A DNA stretch of 64,000 bases from Lachnospiraceae bacterium (GTDB lineage: Bacteria > Bacillota > Clostridia > Lachnospirales > Lachnospiraceae), in assembly GCA_017430085.1 (NCBI GenBank), contig JAFRNR010000035.1, positions 1 through 64,000 on the forward strand, written 5' to 3'. The notes under the pieces were generated by a model. It had not been told where the DNA came from. It saw nothing but the letters and a program-made list of their open reading frames with translations, and ran no database searches. Made by a program: the position numbers and the translations under genes. Below are positions 8,167-17,307 of the stretch, piece after piece. Position 1 is the first letter of the stretch, and each line of letters opens with the position of its first letter.

Positions 8167-9547
8167 GCCGGATAAAAACCGAAAGGATAAAGAGGCGCAG
8201 GAGGAGGCCGCGCGGGCGAGGTACCGGGATCTGACGGAGACACCGGTGAGGAGGCTGATCCCGAGGCTGGCGGTGCCGACGATCATCAGTATGCTGGTGA
8301 CCGCTATTTATAATGCGGCGGATACGTTTTTCGTGGGGAGGATCTCCACGGCGGCGACCGCGGCGGTGGGGCTGGCGTTTTCGGTGATGGCGATCATCCA
8401 GGCGTTCGGCTTTTTCTGCGGGCAGGGGTCCGGCAATTTCATGTCCCGGCGGCTCGGGGCCGGGAAGAAGCGGGAGGCGGAGGAAATGGCCGCCACCGGG
8501 CTGGCACTCTCGTTTATCATCGGACTGCTTCTCATGGCGCTGATCATCGTGTTCGCGCCGAAGCTGGCCGTTTTCCTGGGGGCTTCCCCCTCCACGGAAA
8601 CGTATACGGTGCAGTACCTGCGCATCATCGCGATCGGCGCGCCGTTCATGACGGGGCAGTTCGTGCTGAACAACCAGCTGCGGTACCAGGGCAGCGCGGT
8701 GTACGCGATGGCGGGGCTTCTGTGCGGCGCCGTGCTGAACATCGGGCTGGACCCGCTGCTGATCTTCGTCTTCCGGATGGAGGTGAGCGGCGCGGCGCTG
8801 GCGACGATCACGGGCCAGATCATCAGCTTTTTCGTCCTGCTCGCAGGCACGAAGAAAGGCGGGAACATCCGCCTGCAGGTCAAAAATGTGCGGCTGAACG
8901 GCTATTACCTGCTCGAGATCGTGAACGGGGGCATCCCCGCCCTCTTCCGCCAGGGACTGGCGTCCGTGGCCACGATCCTGCTGAACCGGGCCGCCGGCGT
9001 GTACGGCGACGCGGCGATCGCGGGCATGAGCGTGACCACGCGCGTGATCATGTTTGTATACAGCGCCCTGATCGGCTTCGGCCAGGGCTACCAGCCGGTC
9101 TGCGCGTTCAATTACGGGGCCGGGAAAAAGGAGCGCGTCCGCGAAGGCTATTTCTTCTGCGTCCGCCACGGCACGATCTTCCTGCTGGGAATGTCCGCGC
9201 TCTGCCTGATCTTTGCACCGTCCATCATCGGCTTCTTCCGCGACGACCCGGCCGTGATCGAGGTCGGCAAGGCCGCGCTCCGCTGGCAGGCGGCCGCCCT
9301 TCCGCTGCAGGCCACGGTAGTCATCTCCAATATGATGCTGCAGGCTACCGGGAAGGGCGTCAAAGCGTCCGTGACCGCCTCGGCACGCAGCGGGCTGTTC
9401 TTCATCCCGCTGATCCTGATCCTGCCCCCGCTGCTGGGGCTGGCCGGCGTAGAAATGACCCAGGCCTGCGCGGACGTGCTGGCCTTCCTCCTGGCGGTGC
9501 CGCTGGCCGCCTCGGAGCTGAAAAAGATGAAACCGGGTCTGCAATAG
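8153..9547 (+). CDS. MATE-family efflux transporter
   Basis: A 464-residue polytopic protein with about 12 hydrophobic segments in two homologous halves. MATE hallmarks are present: TPVRRLIPRLAVPTIISML at the start, then YNAADTFFVGR, QGSGNFMSRRLGAGKK and a second-half GFGQGYQPVCAFNYGAGKKERV. Such pumps export drugs or metabolites using H+ or Na+. The exact start is uncertain: ATG 8153 and 8156 both lie in the AT-rich repeat and neither has a clear ribosome site. Confidence 0.9.
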   Translation: MMNNEPDKNRKDKEAQEEAARARYRDLTETPVRRLIPRLAVPTIISMLVTAIYNAADTFFVGRISTAATAAVGLAFSVMAIIQAFGFFCGQGSGNFMSRRLGAGKKREAEEMAATGLALSFIIGLLLMALIIVFAPKLAVFLGASPSTETYTVQYLRIIAIGAPFMTGQFVLNNQLRYQGSAVYAMAGLLCGAVLNIGLDPLLIFVFRMEVSGAALATITGQIISFFVLLAGTKKGGNIRLQVKNVRLNGYYLLEIVNGGIPALFRQGLASVATILLNRAAGVYGDAAIAGMSVTTRVIMFVYSALIGFGQGYQPVCAFNYGAGKKERVREGYFFCVRHGTIFLLGMSALCLIFAPSIIGFFRDDPAVIEVGKAALRWQAAALPLQATVVISNMMLQATGKGVKASVTASARSGLFFIPLILILPPLLGLAGVEMTQACADVLAFLLAVPLAASELKKMKPGLQ

Positions 9548-9568
9548 ACAATCATTCAGGAGCGAACC

Positions 9569-10342
9569 ATGAATTCCGTACTGCGCCGCAACCGGATCCA
9601 GTGCCTGCTGGCCATGATCGGCGCCGCCGCCGTCGTGATCTGCGTCTGCGTCGGCGTGACCATGAACCTCACCACGGTCTATGATGAGAACTTCGACCAT
9701 ATGGGCATCCGTACCTTCTGCATGTATACGGTCGATTCCGGCATCCTGGAAGCCATCGCGCTGATGATGGTCCTGCCCTATACCGTCGACGGGCTGCGCT
9801 GCAACAATTACCGCCTGCCGAAATGGGTCGTCGTACTGAACCTGGCAGGGGCCACCGGCGTGACGCTGACCTTCCTGGTGGCGCTGTTCCTGCTGTCTCC
9901 GGTCAAGGGTTTTGTCCTGATCTTCACCGGTTCCCGCTTCTTCCTGCACGGGGTGTGCCCGGTCCTGGCTTTCATCACCTTCTGCTTCCTTCTCAACGGC
10001 TGCCGCATCAGCGTGAGGGAATCGCTGCCCGCGCTGCTGCCCACGGCCGTTTATTCCGTCGTATACTTTGTCATGGTGGTCGTGATCGGCGAGCAGAACG
10101 GCGGCTGGAACGATTTTTACGGCTTTGCCACGCGCATGCCGGTCTGGATTCCCCTTCTGGCCGTCCTGCCGGTCACGTTCGGCATCGCCGCGGGGCTGCG
10201 CCTGCTGTACAACAGAAGTTATGACCGCCGCAAAGCCAGGGGAGCCCGGCCGGACGGGGACTGCCCGCTTTTCGTCAATACCTGTCCGGAAAACCGTGGC
10301 GGAAAAGACACGGAAGCCCCGGAAAAACAAGGTGATTCTTGA
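9569..10342 (+). CDS. Uncharacterised six-helix membrane protein
   Basis: A 257-residue protein with six or seven hydrophobic segments (about residues 13-35, 53-72, 86-110, 125-145, 158-178, 193-214) and a charged 40-residue tail. The spacing (HG..P in helix 4) weakly recalls the Pr6Pr/FAR-17a type, but I cannot assign a family. AGGAGCG precedes the ATG. It follows the MATE gene by 21 bases and is probably co-transcribed. The next promoter (glnA) starts inside its last codons. Confidence 0.65.
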   Translation: MNSVLRRNRIQCLLAMIGAAAVVICVCVGVTMNLTTVYDENFDHMGIRTFCMYTVDSGILEAIALMMVLPYTVDGLRCNNYRLPKWVVVLNLAGATGVTLTFLVALFLLSPVKGFVLIFTGSRFFLHGVCPVLAFITFCFLLNGCRISVRESLPALLPTAVYSVVYFVMVVVIGEQNGGWNDFYGFATRMPVWIPLLAVLPVTFGIAAGLRLLYNRSYDRRKARGARPDGDCPLFVNTCPENRGGKDTEAPEKQGDS

Positions 10343-10367
10343 CAAGTCCCGTTCCGTGTGGTACGCT
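10339..10367 (+). promoter_or_regulatory. glnA promoter
   Basis: TTGACA (10339-10344), a 17-base spacer and TACGCT (10362-10367) lie 63 bases upstream of the glnA start codon. The -35 box overlaps the stop codon of the preceding gene. Confidence 0.6.
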
Positions 10368-10429
10368 GTCGGTGGCATTTGAGACCGGTTCGACCGAATA
10401 ATTATTATTTCTCAGGAGGTATTTTTCCC

Positions 10430-11854
10430 ATGTTTAAAAACGCCAAGGAAGTCATCCAGTTCATCCGGGATGAAGACATCAAGATGCTGGACTTCAAAAT
10501 GGTGGACATTAACGGCGCCTTCCGCCACGTGACGATCCCCGCCGGGCATTTCAGTGAAGAGACCCTGGTGAACGGCATCGGGTTCGACGCCTCCAACTAC
10601 GGCTACGCGGTGGTGGAAAAGAGCGACATGGTCTTCATCCCGGACGTGACCACGGCCATCGTCGATCCCTTCTGCGAGATCCCCACGCTGTCGATGACGG
10701 GCAACGCCATGATCATCGATTACCCCAGCAACCGTCCCCTGCCGCAATACCCCCGGAACATCGTGCTGGCGGCCGAAGAATACATGCGCGGCACCGGCGT
10801 GGCGGACAAGATGCTGATCCTGCCGGAATTCGAGTTCTACCTGTTCGACGAAGCCGGCTGGCGCGTCGACTCCAGCCACCAGGAAGCGCACGTGGACTTC
10901 AACCAGGCCTACTGGAACAGCGATTCGGACGGCACCGGCAACGTCGTGCCCTACCAGAAGAACTACCACATCGCCAAACCTTACGACACCACCTATGACT
11001 GCCGCAGCCAGATGGTGCTGCACATGGAAGAAGCCGGCATCCCCGTCAAATACCATCATCCGGAAGTCGGCGCCGGCGGCCAGTTCGAGATCGAGCCCCT
11101 GCTGGGCGAGATGTCCAAAATGGCGGACAATTCCATGATGATCAAGTACATCATCAAGAACACCGCCCAGGATTTCGGCATGAGCGCGACCTTCATGCCC
11201 AAGCCCATCTTCGGCGAAGCCGGCAGCGGCATGCACGTGCACATGCTGCTGATGAAGGGCGACAAGCCCGTGTTCTCGGACGACAAGGGCTACGCCCACC
11301 TCAGCAAAACGGCCCACTATTTCATGGGCGGCCTGCTGAAGCACATCAATTCGCTCTGCGCGATCACCAACCCCAGCACCAACTCGTTCAAGCGGCTGGT
11401 GCCCGGCTTCGAAGCGCCCGTGACGGTCGGCTACGCGACCTCCAACCGCAGCGCCGTCATCCGCATCCCGGCCTACGCCAAGACCCCGAACATGCGCCGC
11501 TTCGAGATCCGCAACCCCGACGCCACCTGCAACCCGTACTTCTGCTACGCGGCCCTGCTGATGGCCGGCCTGGACGGCATCAAGAACAAGATCGATCCCA
11601 AGAAAAACGGCTGGGGCCCGTACGACTTCAACCTCTTCCATCTGCCGGATGAGGAAAAGGCCAAACTGCAGAGCCTGCCCACCAGTCTGGAAAAGGCGCT
11701 GGACGCCCTGGAAAAGGACCACGACTACCTGATCGTTGGCGGCGTGTTCCCGGAGGACCTGATTGTCAACTTTATCAAGAACAAGCGGAAAGAATGCGCG
11801 GACCTGGCCAGGATCCCTACCGCCGCGGAATTCGACCGCTATTACAACAGCTGA
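10430..11854 (+). CDS. glnA: Glutamine synthetase, type I
   Basis: A 474-residue glutamine synthetase that joins ammonia to glutamate using ATP. Class I signatures are present: LPEFEFYLFD (metal ligands), VGAGGQFEIEP, GSGMHVHM, the substrate block NPSTNSFKRLVPGFEAPV, NRSAVIRIP, and RRFEIRNPDATCNPYF. The length matches the short type, and I see no NLYDLP-like adenylylation loop. ATG 10430 follows AGGAGGT. The gene has its own promoter and terminator. Confidence 0.95.
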   Translation: MFKNAKEVIQFIRDEDIKMLDFKMVDINGAFRHVTIPAGHFSEETLVNGIGFDASNYGYAVVEKSDMVFIPDVTTAIVDPFCEIPTLSMTGNAMIIDYPSNRPLPQYPRNIVLAAEEYMRGTGVADKMLILPEFEFYLFDEAGWRVDSSHQEAHVDFNQAYWNSDSDGTGNVVPYQKNYHIAKPYDTTYDCRSQMVLHMEEAGIPVKYHHPEVGAGGQFEIEPLLGEMSKMADNSMMIKYIIKNTAQDFGMSATFMPKPIFGEAGSGMHVHMLLMKGDKPVFSDDKGYAHLSKTAHYFMGGLLKHINSLCAITNPSTNSFKRLVPGFEAPVTVGYATSNRSAVIRIPAYAKTPNMRRFEIRNPDATCNPYFCYAALLMAGLDGIKNKIDPKKNGWGPYDFNLFHLPDEEKAKLQSLPTSLEKALDALEKDHDYLIVGGVFPEDLIVNFIKNKRKECADLARIPTAAEFDRYYNS

Positions 11855-11872
11855 GGATCGCACGATCCCGCG

Positions 11873-11898
11873 AAGGGGCCTCCGGGCCCCTTTTTTTC
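11873..11898 (+). terminator. glnA terminator
   Basis: AAGGGGCC and GGCCCCTT form a GC-rich stem with a short loop, followed by a run of T bases, 19 bases after the glnA stop. Confidence 0.85.
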
Positions 11899-11927
11899 TT
11901 GCAGAGCGCTGCAAAAAAGGCTATAAT
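11899..11927 (+). promoter_or_regulatory. Promoter of the SpoIIE-type phosphatase gene
   Basis: TTGCAG (11899-11904), a 17-base spacer and a perfect TATAAT (11922-11927) lie directly after the glnA terminator and 34 bases before the start codon. Confidence 0.7.
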
Positions 11928-11960
11928 GGCAAAAAGCGATACCGGATGCGGGGAGGCGTC

Positions 11961-13337
11961 ATGCGCGAGTACTTCATACAAATGACTGGGACCATGGCCG
12001 TCATCCTGGTAGTGGCTGCCGTCATCGCCGGCAGCAATCTGCTGCGGAACCTGGGCCAGCAGAATAAAACATGGAAACATGTAGTGGCCGCCGGCCTGCT
12101 GGGCGGCCTCTTCGGCATATACGGCAACTTGGCGGGGCTGGATTATCACGGCGCCGTCATTTCCGTGCGCGATATCGGGCCGATGCTGGCCGGCTTTACG
12201 GGCGGGCCGTTCGGCGGGCTGCTCGGCGGCGTGATCGCCGGCATCCACCGCCATTCCATGGGCGGCATCACAGCGACGCCCTGCGTGGTGGCGACCTGCT
12301 GCATCGGCCTGGCCTGCGGGCTTCTGGCGAACCGGATGCGCAGCACGCTGACCAGCCCGCTGCGCGCTTTCCTGACCGGCTTCGTCATGGAAAACTTCCA
12401 CCTGGGCGTCGTCCTTGTCATGGTCAAGCCCTGGGAAACGGCGCTCGAGATCGTAAAGGCGATCTATATCCCGTTCATCCTGATCAATTCTATCGGCTTC
12501 ACGCTGATGATCTTCATGATCCGCTATATCGAGCAGCAGCACGACCTGACCATTGAAAAAGGCCGCATGCAGTCCGACCTGAAGACAGCTACTACTATCC
12601 AGCATTCGCTGATGCCGCCCATCTCGGAGAGCTATCCCGGCCGCAGGGAAGTCGCGCTGGCCGCGGACATGGACGCCGCGAAGGAAGTGGGCGGGGACTT
12701 CTATGATTTCTTCTTCGTAGATCAGGACCACCTCGCGTTCCTGATCGGCGACGTGTCCGGCAAGAACATCTCCGGCGCCCTGTTCATGGTGCGCGCCAAG
12801 CAGATCCTGCAGCACTGCGTCCGCGACCTGGCGCCGCTGGCGGAGGCGGTCCGGCGGGCCAACGAGGGCCTGTGCGAAAACAACGAGGCGGACATGTTCG
12901 TCACCGCCTGGATCGGGATCCTGGAGCTGTCTACCGGCCGGCTGAGTTTCGTGAACGCGGGCCATAATCCGCCCGTCGTCCTCTCCGCGGAGGGCGAGCG
13001 CACCTGGCTGCGGCGCAAGGGCGGCTTCATCCTGGGCGGCATGGAAGGCATCTCGTACAGGGAGGACAGCCTCACCCTGCTCCCCGGCGACAAGCTCTTC
13101 CTCTACACCGACGGCGTGACCGAGGCGGAGGACCGGACGCACGCGCTGTACGGCGAGGAGCGCCTGATGGCCTGCCTCGAGGCGCATGAAGCGGAAAGCG
13201 TGGACAGCATCCTGCAGGCCGTGAAAACCGACCTGGAGGCCCACGTGCAGGGCTATGAACAGTTTGACGATATCACCATGCTGTGTCTGGAATACAAAGG
13301 CAGCCGGGCCGTTTCCGGTCCGGAGAAGGAGGCATAA
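11961..13337 (+). CDS. Membrane SpoIIE/RsbU-type PP2C phosphatase with 5TM-LYT sensor domain
   Basis: A 458-residue protein. Residues 5-195 form a 5TM-5TMR_LYT-type membrane sensor (GLLGGLFGIYGNLAGL, then GFTGGPFGGLLGGVIAGIHR). A linker with an IQHSLMPP motif follows. Residues about 225-450 are a SpoIIE/PP2C phosphatase with AADMDAAKEVGGDFYDFF, IGDVSGKN, FVNAGHNPP, LYTDGVTEAED and FDDITMLCL. Such enzymes dephosphorylate anti-anti-sigma factors in partner-switching control of sigma factors. No anti-sigma partner is encoded next to it. ATG 11961 follows GGGGAGG. Confidence 0.85.
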   Translation: MREYFIQMTGTMAVILVVAAVIAGSNLLRNLGQQNKTWKHVVAAGLLGGLFGIYGNLAGLDYHGAVISVRDIGPMLAGFTGGPFGGLLGGVIAGIHRHSMGGITATPCVVATCCIGLACGLLANRMRSTLTSPLRAFLTGFVMENFHLGVVLVMVKPWETALEIVKAIYIPFILINSIGFTLMIFMIRYIEQQHDLTIEKGRMQSDLKTATTIQHSLMPPISESYPGRREVALAADMDAAKEVGGDFYDFFFVDQDHLAFLIGDVSGKNISGALFMVRAKQILQHCVRDLAPLAEAVRRANEGLCENNEADMFVTAWIGILELSTGRLSFVNAGHNPPVVLSAEGERTWLRRKGGFILGGMEGISYREDSLTLLPGDKLFLYTDGVTEAEDRTHALYGEERLMACLEAHEAESVDSILQAVKTDLEAHVQGYEQFDDITMLCLEYKGSRAVSGPEKEA

Positions 13338-13649
13338 ATGAACCAGATCGACCGGATCAGAGAAATGGAGCAGTGCCTGGACGTCTCCGCCGCGGCCGTG
13401 CGCCGCATGGCGGACGCGCTGGAGGAATATGAAGCCTCACAGAAGGCTTATAAAAAACTGAGCGATTATTACGGTTCTGCCCGCTGGCTGAAGGATTATG
13501 AGGACGACGAAGCCGGCAAACTGCCGCGGGACTTAAAGCGCGGCGTGCTGTCCGAGGATGCGGTCTACGACCTCATCACGGAGGACCATGATCTCAAAGT
13601 CCGGATGATGAAGCTGCTGACCGCCGCGATAGAAAAACACCTGGTGTGA
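13338..13649 (+). CDS. DUF4298 protein
   Basis: A 103-residue helical protein with the DUF4298 signature YYGSARWLKDYEDDEAGKLP followed by LKRGVLSEDAVYDL. It abuts the phosphatase stop codon (TAA then ATG, no gap) and has AGGAGG inside the end of that gene, so the two are translated together. The family's function is unknown; the coupling hints at a role near the phosphatase's signalling path. Confidence 0.8.
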   Translation: MNQIDRIREMEQCLDVSAAAVRRMADALEEYEASQKAYKKLSDYYGSARWLKDYEDDEAGKLPRDLKRGVLSEDAVYDLITEDHDLKVRMMKLLTAAIEKHLV

Positions 13650-13686
13650 TCTTCCGGCCCGCCCGCAGGCGGAGAAAGGATACGGT

Positions 13687-15138
13687 ATGAAACTCTCTCA
13701 ATTGTTTTCCGTGGATTCCGATATTGAAGTGACGGGGCTGGCGCTGGATTCGCGCAAAGTCCGGCCCGGAGATGTCTTCTTCTGCCTGGTCGGCCTCGAA
13801 AGCGACGGCCATGCCTATGCGGGGAAAGCGGCCGCAGCCGGGGCGGTGGCTATCGTGCACAGCAAGCCCCTGGAGGAAGTGCCCGGCGTCGTTTACATCC
13901 TGGTTGACGACGTAACGGCGGAGCTGAACCGGGTCAGCGACCTGTTTTTCGACAGTCCCAGCAAAAAGATGACGATCTTCGGCGTCACCGGCACGAACGG
14001 CAAGACTACCATCACGATGATTCTGCGCAGCCTGTATTCGCACGTGAAGCCCACCGGGTATATCGGCACCGTCGGCGTGGAATACAATGACGTGCACCGG
14101 AACGCATCCCTGACCACGCCGGACCAGATCGAGCTGCAGAGCGACCTGGCCGAGATGTTCGAGGCCGGGATGCAGGCGGCGGCCGTGGAGATCTCCTCCC
14201 ACGGGCTGGTGCAGCGGCGCGCGGAAAACATCGACGTGGACTGCGCGGTGTTCACCAACCTGACGCGCGACCACCTGGATTACCATAAGACGATGGAGGC
14301 CTATTTCGAGGCCAAAAAGATGCTTTTCAAGGGCATGAAGCCGGACGGGATCGCCGTGCTGAATGCGGACGATCCGACGCTGGAGGAGCTGCGCGCCTGC
14401 TGCGCATGCCCAGTGGTCACTTACAGCCGGGAGCCCGGACGGAACGCGGATTACCAGGCGGAGGACGTCGTGCTGGGGCCGCGCTTCACCACGTTCACGC
14501 TGCGGCACGGCGGCCGGGAATATCCCGTACGCTGCAACCTGATCGCGGGCTACAACGTCAGCAACCTGCTGGCCGTGATCGCGGCCGCCAACACGCAGGG
14601 GATGATGCTGGAGCAGATGGTCCCGCTGCTGGAGAATATCCCGCAGGTCCCCGGCCGCATGGAGGTCGTGGACGAGGGGCAGAGCTACCACGTGATCGCG
14701 GACTTCGCGCACACGCCGGACGCGTTCGAGAAGGTGTTCGAATTCGCGCAGAACGTGCGGGATCCGGAAGGCAAAGTCTACGCCGTGTTCGGGTGCACCG
14801 GGCGGCGCGACGTGGGCAAGCGGCCCATCATGGGTGAGATCGCCGGCCGCTACTGCGATGAGATTGCCGCCACGTCGGACGATCCGCGGGACGAGGACCC
14901 GGCGGCCATCGGCGCCGTCATCCTGGAAGCCGCAGCGAAGCACGGCTGTCCCGGTGTATTCCGCAAACAACGCGAGGACGCCATCGAATACATCCTGCAG
15001 AAAGCGCAGCCCCACGACCTGGTCCTCCTGCTGGGCCAGGGCCGCCAGCCGTACCTGATCATGGCCGGCGGCTACCGCGAGCCGTACGACGGGGATCCGG
15101 AAACGGCAAGGAGGGTGATCCGGAAGTATTTCCGGTAA
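13687..15138 (+). CDS. murE: UDP-N-acetylmuramoyl-tripeptide synthetase (MurE)
   Basis: A 483-residue Mur ligase that adds the third peptide residue to UDP-MurNAc-L-Ala-D-Glu in the cytoplasm. It shows VTGTNGKTTI (ATP loop), TNLTRDHLDYHKT, GRMEVVDEGQSYHVIADFAHTPDA and FGCTGRRDVGKRP. The residue-selecting motif reads SDDPRDEDP, close to the DNPR of meso-diaminopimelate-adding enzymes and unlike the Lys type. It stands alone, away from a division cluster. A terminator follows. Confidence 0.92.
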   Translation: MKLSQLFSVDSDIEVTGLALDSRKVRPGDVFFCLVGLESDGHAYAGKAAAAGAVAIVHSKPLEEVPGVVYILVDDVTAELNRVSDLFFDSPSKKMTIFGVTGTNGKTTITMILRSLYSHVKPTGYIGTVGVEYNDVHRNASLTTPDQIELQSDLAEMFEAGMQAAAVEISSHGLVQRRAENIDVDCAVFTNLTRDHLDYHKTMEAYFEAKKMLFKGMKPDGIAVLNADDPTLEELRACCACPVVTYSREPGRNADYQAEDVVLGPRFTTFTLRHGGREYPVRCNLIAGYNVSNLLAVIAAANTQGMMLEQMVPLLENIPQVPGRMEVVDEGQSYHVIADFAHTPDAFEKVFEFAQNVRDPEGKVYAVFGCTGRRDVGKRPIMGEIAGRYCDEIAATSDDPRDEDPAAIGAVILEAAAKHGCPGVFRKQREDAIEYILQKAQPHDLVLLLGQGRQPYLIMAGGYREPYDGDPETARRVIRKYFR

Positions 15139-15160
15139 GAAGGACATTCTCACCAATATA

Positions 15161-15188
15161 AAAGCCCGCCGGCAAGGGCGGGCTTTTT
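15161..15188 (+). terminator. murE terminator
   Basis: The stem AAGCCCGCC/GGCGGGCTT is followed by a T run, 22 bases after the murE stop. Confidence 0.85.
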
Positions 15189-15194
15189 GTCTGA

Positions 15195-15262
15195 GATGAC
15201 AGGGGACGTATCTCTGTCATCTTTTTTGGTGAAAAGATGACAGAGATACGTCCCCTGTCATC
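15195..15262. repeat. Perfect 31-bp inverted repeat
   Basis: Arms at 15195-15225 and 15232-15262 are exact reverse complements around a 6-base loop. The core (GACAGGGGACG, then TCTGTCATC) resembles two other imperfect palindromes in this window, at 36781 and 37123. It lies between convergent murE and ispD and overlaps the last bases of ispD. It could also serve as a two-way terminator. Confidence 0.85.
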
Positions 15263-15923
15263 CCGGCAGGTCCTCCGGCGTGGTGATCTTGATGTTGCGG
15301 TAGGAGCCGGGGACGATCTTCACGGCGTGGCCGGCGAGTTCCATGAGGGAGCAGTCGTCGGTGACCGGGGTGCCGCGGAAGCGGTCGTGGGCAGCCAGGA
15401 GTTCTTCGCGGCGGAAGCCCTGGGGAGTCTGGATCAGGATGGTGCGGCTGCGGTCCGTGGTCTGCAGGACTTCGCCGGCTTCGTTCACGAGCTTCACAGT
15501 GTCCTTGCTGGGGACGCCGGTGCTGACCGCGGGGTAGGTCTCCAGCGCGCCCAGGCAGGCATCGATCATGGCGGCGTCGGCAAAGGGGCGGGCGCCGTCG
15601 TGGATCAGGACCAGGGGCTCGCGGCACAGGAGCAGGGCGTTGTAAACGGAGTCCTGGCGCGAGGGGCCGCCGTCCGTCAGCAATATCTCCGCCGCTTCCT
15701 CCGCGTGCGCTTCCCGCCAGTCCGCTGCCAGGGCCGCGATGGCTTCCCGGTCTTCCGGACGGCACGGGATAACGATCCGGCGGACCGCCGGATGCACGCC
15801 GAAAAGGTCCAGCGAATACCGCAGGACCGGGATGCCGCGGAGTTCCGTCAGCACTTTATTGACGGGGCCGCCGAAGCGACTGCCGCTGCCTCCCGCGGCC
15901 AGGATCACATCACAGGAACGCAT
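15258..15923 (-). CDS. ispD: 2-C-methyl-D-erythritol 4-phosphate cytidylyltransferase
   Basis: A 221-residue enzyme of the MEP isoprenoid pathway that attaches CMP to methylerythritol phosphate. Signatures are VILAAGGSGSRFGG with a downstream Lys (NKVL), VLIHDGARPF, SKDTVKLV and TDDCSLME. ATG 15923 was chosen because AAAGG lies 6 bases upstream; the ATG two codons earlier has no spacing to a ribosome site. The gene overlaps the end of ispE by a few bases, so ispF-ispE-ispD form one operon. Confidence 0.9.
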   Translation of the reverse strand: MRSCDVILAAGGSGSRFGGPVNKVLTELRGIPVLRYSLDLFGVHPAVRRIVIPCRPEDREAIAALAADWREAHAEEAAEILLTDGGPSRQDSVYNALLLCREPLVLIHDGARPFADAAMIDACLGALETYPAVSTGVPSKDTVKLVNEAGEVLQTTDRSRTILIQTPQGFRREELLAAHDRFRGTPVTDDCSLMELAGHAVKIVPGSYRNIKITTPEDLPG

Positions 15924-15925
15924 AC

Positions 15926-16807
15926 TCATCCTTTCGGCCTCTGTTCTGTCCGGAACGGCACGTGGAGCCCCCACGCTTCCGGCAATCTTTCTCTCAGGGT
16001 CTCGCGCGCGGCCTGCCGCGCCTCCTCCGAGGCATACAGGCCGACCACCGCGGAGCCGGAGCCGCACAGCAGGCATTTCCGCGCGCCGCTCTCCGCAAGC
16101 AGCGACGCCGCCTGTTCGAATACGGCCCGCTCTTCTTCCGGCAGGACCGTCTCAAAATCGTTGTGCAGGAACGGGATCACGGCTTCCGGCGCATCGCCGG
16201 ACAGCGCCCGGATCAGGCCCTGCTGCTTCTCTTCTATCTCTTCCGCGGACACCGCCTGCCCGCCGCCTTCGTCCCAGGCCCGGTACATCGCGGCGGTGGA
16301 AAAGCCGGCCGGCGGTTTGATGACCAGCAAAGGCAGGTCCAGGGACGCCGTAAATCCCTCCAGGTCCGTCCCGATGCCCCGGCCGCGCGTCGGCGCGTCC
16401 CAGACCAGAGCGGGCACATCCGCACCCAGCGCCTTCCCGATCTCACACAATTTCTTCCGCGTCAGGCCCAGCCGGAAAAGTCTGTTGCACGCCTGCAGCA
16501 TCGCGGCCGCGTCGCCGCTGCCGCCGCCCAGGCCCGCCTGCCAGGGAATTCCCTTCTCCAGACGCACGGCCACGGGCGGGATCCGGTACTGCTCATGCAG
16601 CAGTTCCCAGGCGCGGATGACCAGGTTGTCCTTCCCTTCCAGTTCCTTCTCCGTCGTGGCAAAGCGGTTGCGGTCCGAAGGCTCCACCTTCAGATAATCA
16701 AATAACGGCAGCGGCCAGTAGACGGTGTCCACGGTGTGGTAGCCGTCCGGCCGCCGGCCGGTGATATACAGGCTCAGATTCACTTTGGCGTGCGGGAACA
16801 GTTCCAT
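15926..16807 (-). CDS. ispE: 4-diphosphocytidyl-2-C-methyl-D-erythritol kinase
   Basis: A 293-residue GHMP kinase, the next MEP-pathway step. It has AKVNLSLYITGRRPDGYH at the N-terminus, the ATP loop PWQAGLGGGSGDAAA (about residues 88-102), GADVPALVW and a C-terminal CGSGSAVVGLY. The start is joined to the ispF stop as TGATG, a one-base overlap that implies translational coupling. Confidence 0.9.
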   Translation of the reverse strand: MELFPHAKVNLSLYITGRRPDGYHTVDTVYWPLPLFDYLKVEPSDRNRFATTEKELEGKDNLVIRAWELLHEQYRIPPVAVRLEKGIPWQAGLGGGSGDAAAMLQACNRLFRLGLTRKKLCEIGKALGADVPALVWDAPTRGRGIGTDLEGFTASLDLPLLVIKPPAGFSTAAMYRAWDEGGGQAVSAEEIEEKQQGLIRALSGDAPEAVIPFLHNDFETVLPEEERAVFEQAASLLAESGARKCLLCGSGSAVVGLYASEEARQAARETLRERLPEAWGLHVPFRTEQRPKG

Positions 16808-17295
16808 CACGCGTCCTCCTCCGGCAGGTCGCCGGTGACCTGGCAGAACACCTGGATGCCCTCGCCCCGGCCAAAGGCCGTCAGGCCCTCGCCGCTGGTG
16901 GCCGTAAGCCCCACGTGCGCCGGCGCGATCCCCAGCAGTCCCGCCACGGAGGCCCGGATCGCGGGGATATGCGCCGCCAGATGCGGCCGCCGCGCCTCCA
17001 CGCTGAACGATACGTGCACGATCCGCCCGCCCAGCGCCTCCAGATCCTTCAGCGCTTCGCCCAAATACGCGCGGCTGTCCGTCACACCCGCGCGGCACAG
17101 TTCATCCGCCGGCGCGCCCAGGATATTCCGCCCGGTCAGCCCGGACACCGCATTGGTCAGGGCGTGCAGCAGCACGTCGCCGTCGCTGTTGGCTTCGAGC
17201 CCCGGTTCCCCGGGCAATAAAACACCGCCTAACAGCAGGGGTTTTTCTTCCTGCGTGAAGCGGTGCGAATCCTGTCCTATGGCGCAGCAGATCAT
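16807..17295 (-). CDS. ispF: 2-C-methyl-D-erythritol 2,4-cyclodiphosphate synthase
   Basis: A 162-residue trimeric-type enzyme closing the cyclodiphosphate ring in the MEP pathway. Metal-binding GQDSHRF (Asp8, His10) and NSDGDVLLHALTNA are clear, as is the C-terminal TSGEGLTAFGRGEGI. The middle is the divergent clostridial form (GVTDSRAYL and SIEA-like SVEARRPHL) rather than the enterobacterial GADS type. It heads the ispF-ispE-ispD set, 12 bases downstream of the TPR-like gene, so it may be read through from the DUF5717 operon. Confidence 0.88.
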   Translation of the reverse strand: MICCAIGQDSHRFTQEEKPLLLGGVLLPGEPGLEANSDGDVLLHALTNAVSGLTGRNILGAPADELCRAGVTDSRAYLGEALKDLEALGGRIVHVSFSVEARRPHLAAHIPAIRASVAGLLGIAPAHVGLTATSGEGLTAFGRGEGIQVFCQVTGDLPEEDA

Positions 17296-17307
17296 ACGCG
17301 ACTCCTT

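Noticed and set aside
7805..10378. Very long minus-strand open frame (857 codons) opposite the HD, MATE and membrane genes
   Set aside because: The composition (Arg, Asp, Gln, His rich with no motif) is that of an antisense shadow in GC-rich DNA. The plus-strand genes have clear families and ribosome sites.
10339..10429. Glutamine riboswitch before glnA
   Set aside because: The 62-base leader has no suitable paired elements; only a promoter and ribosome site are seen.
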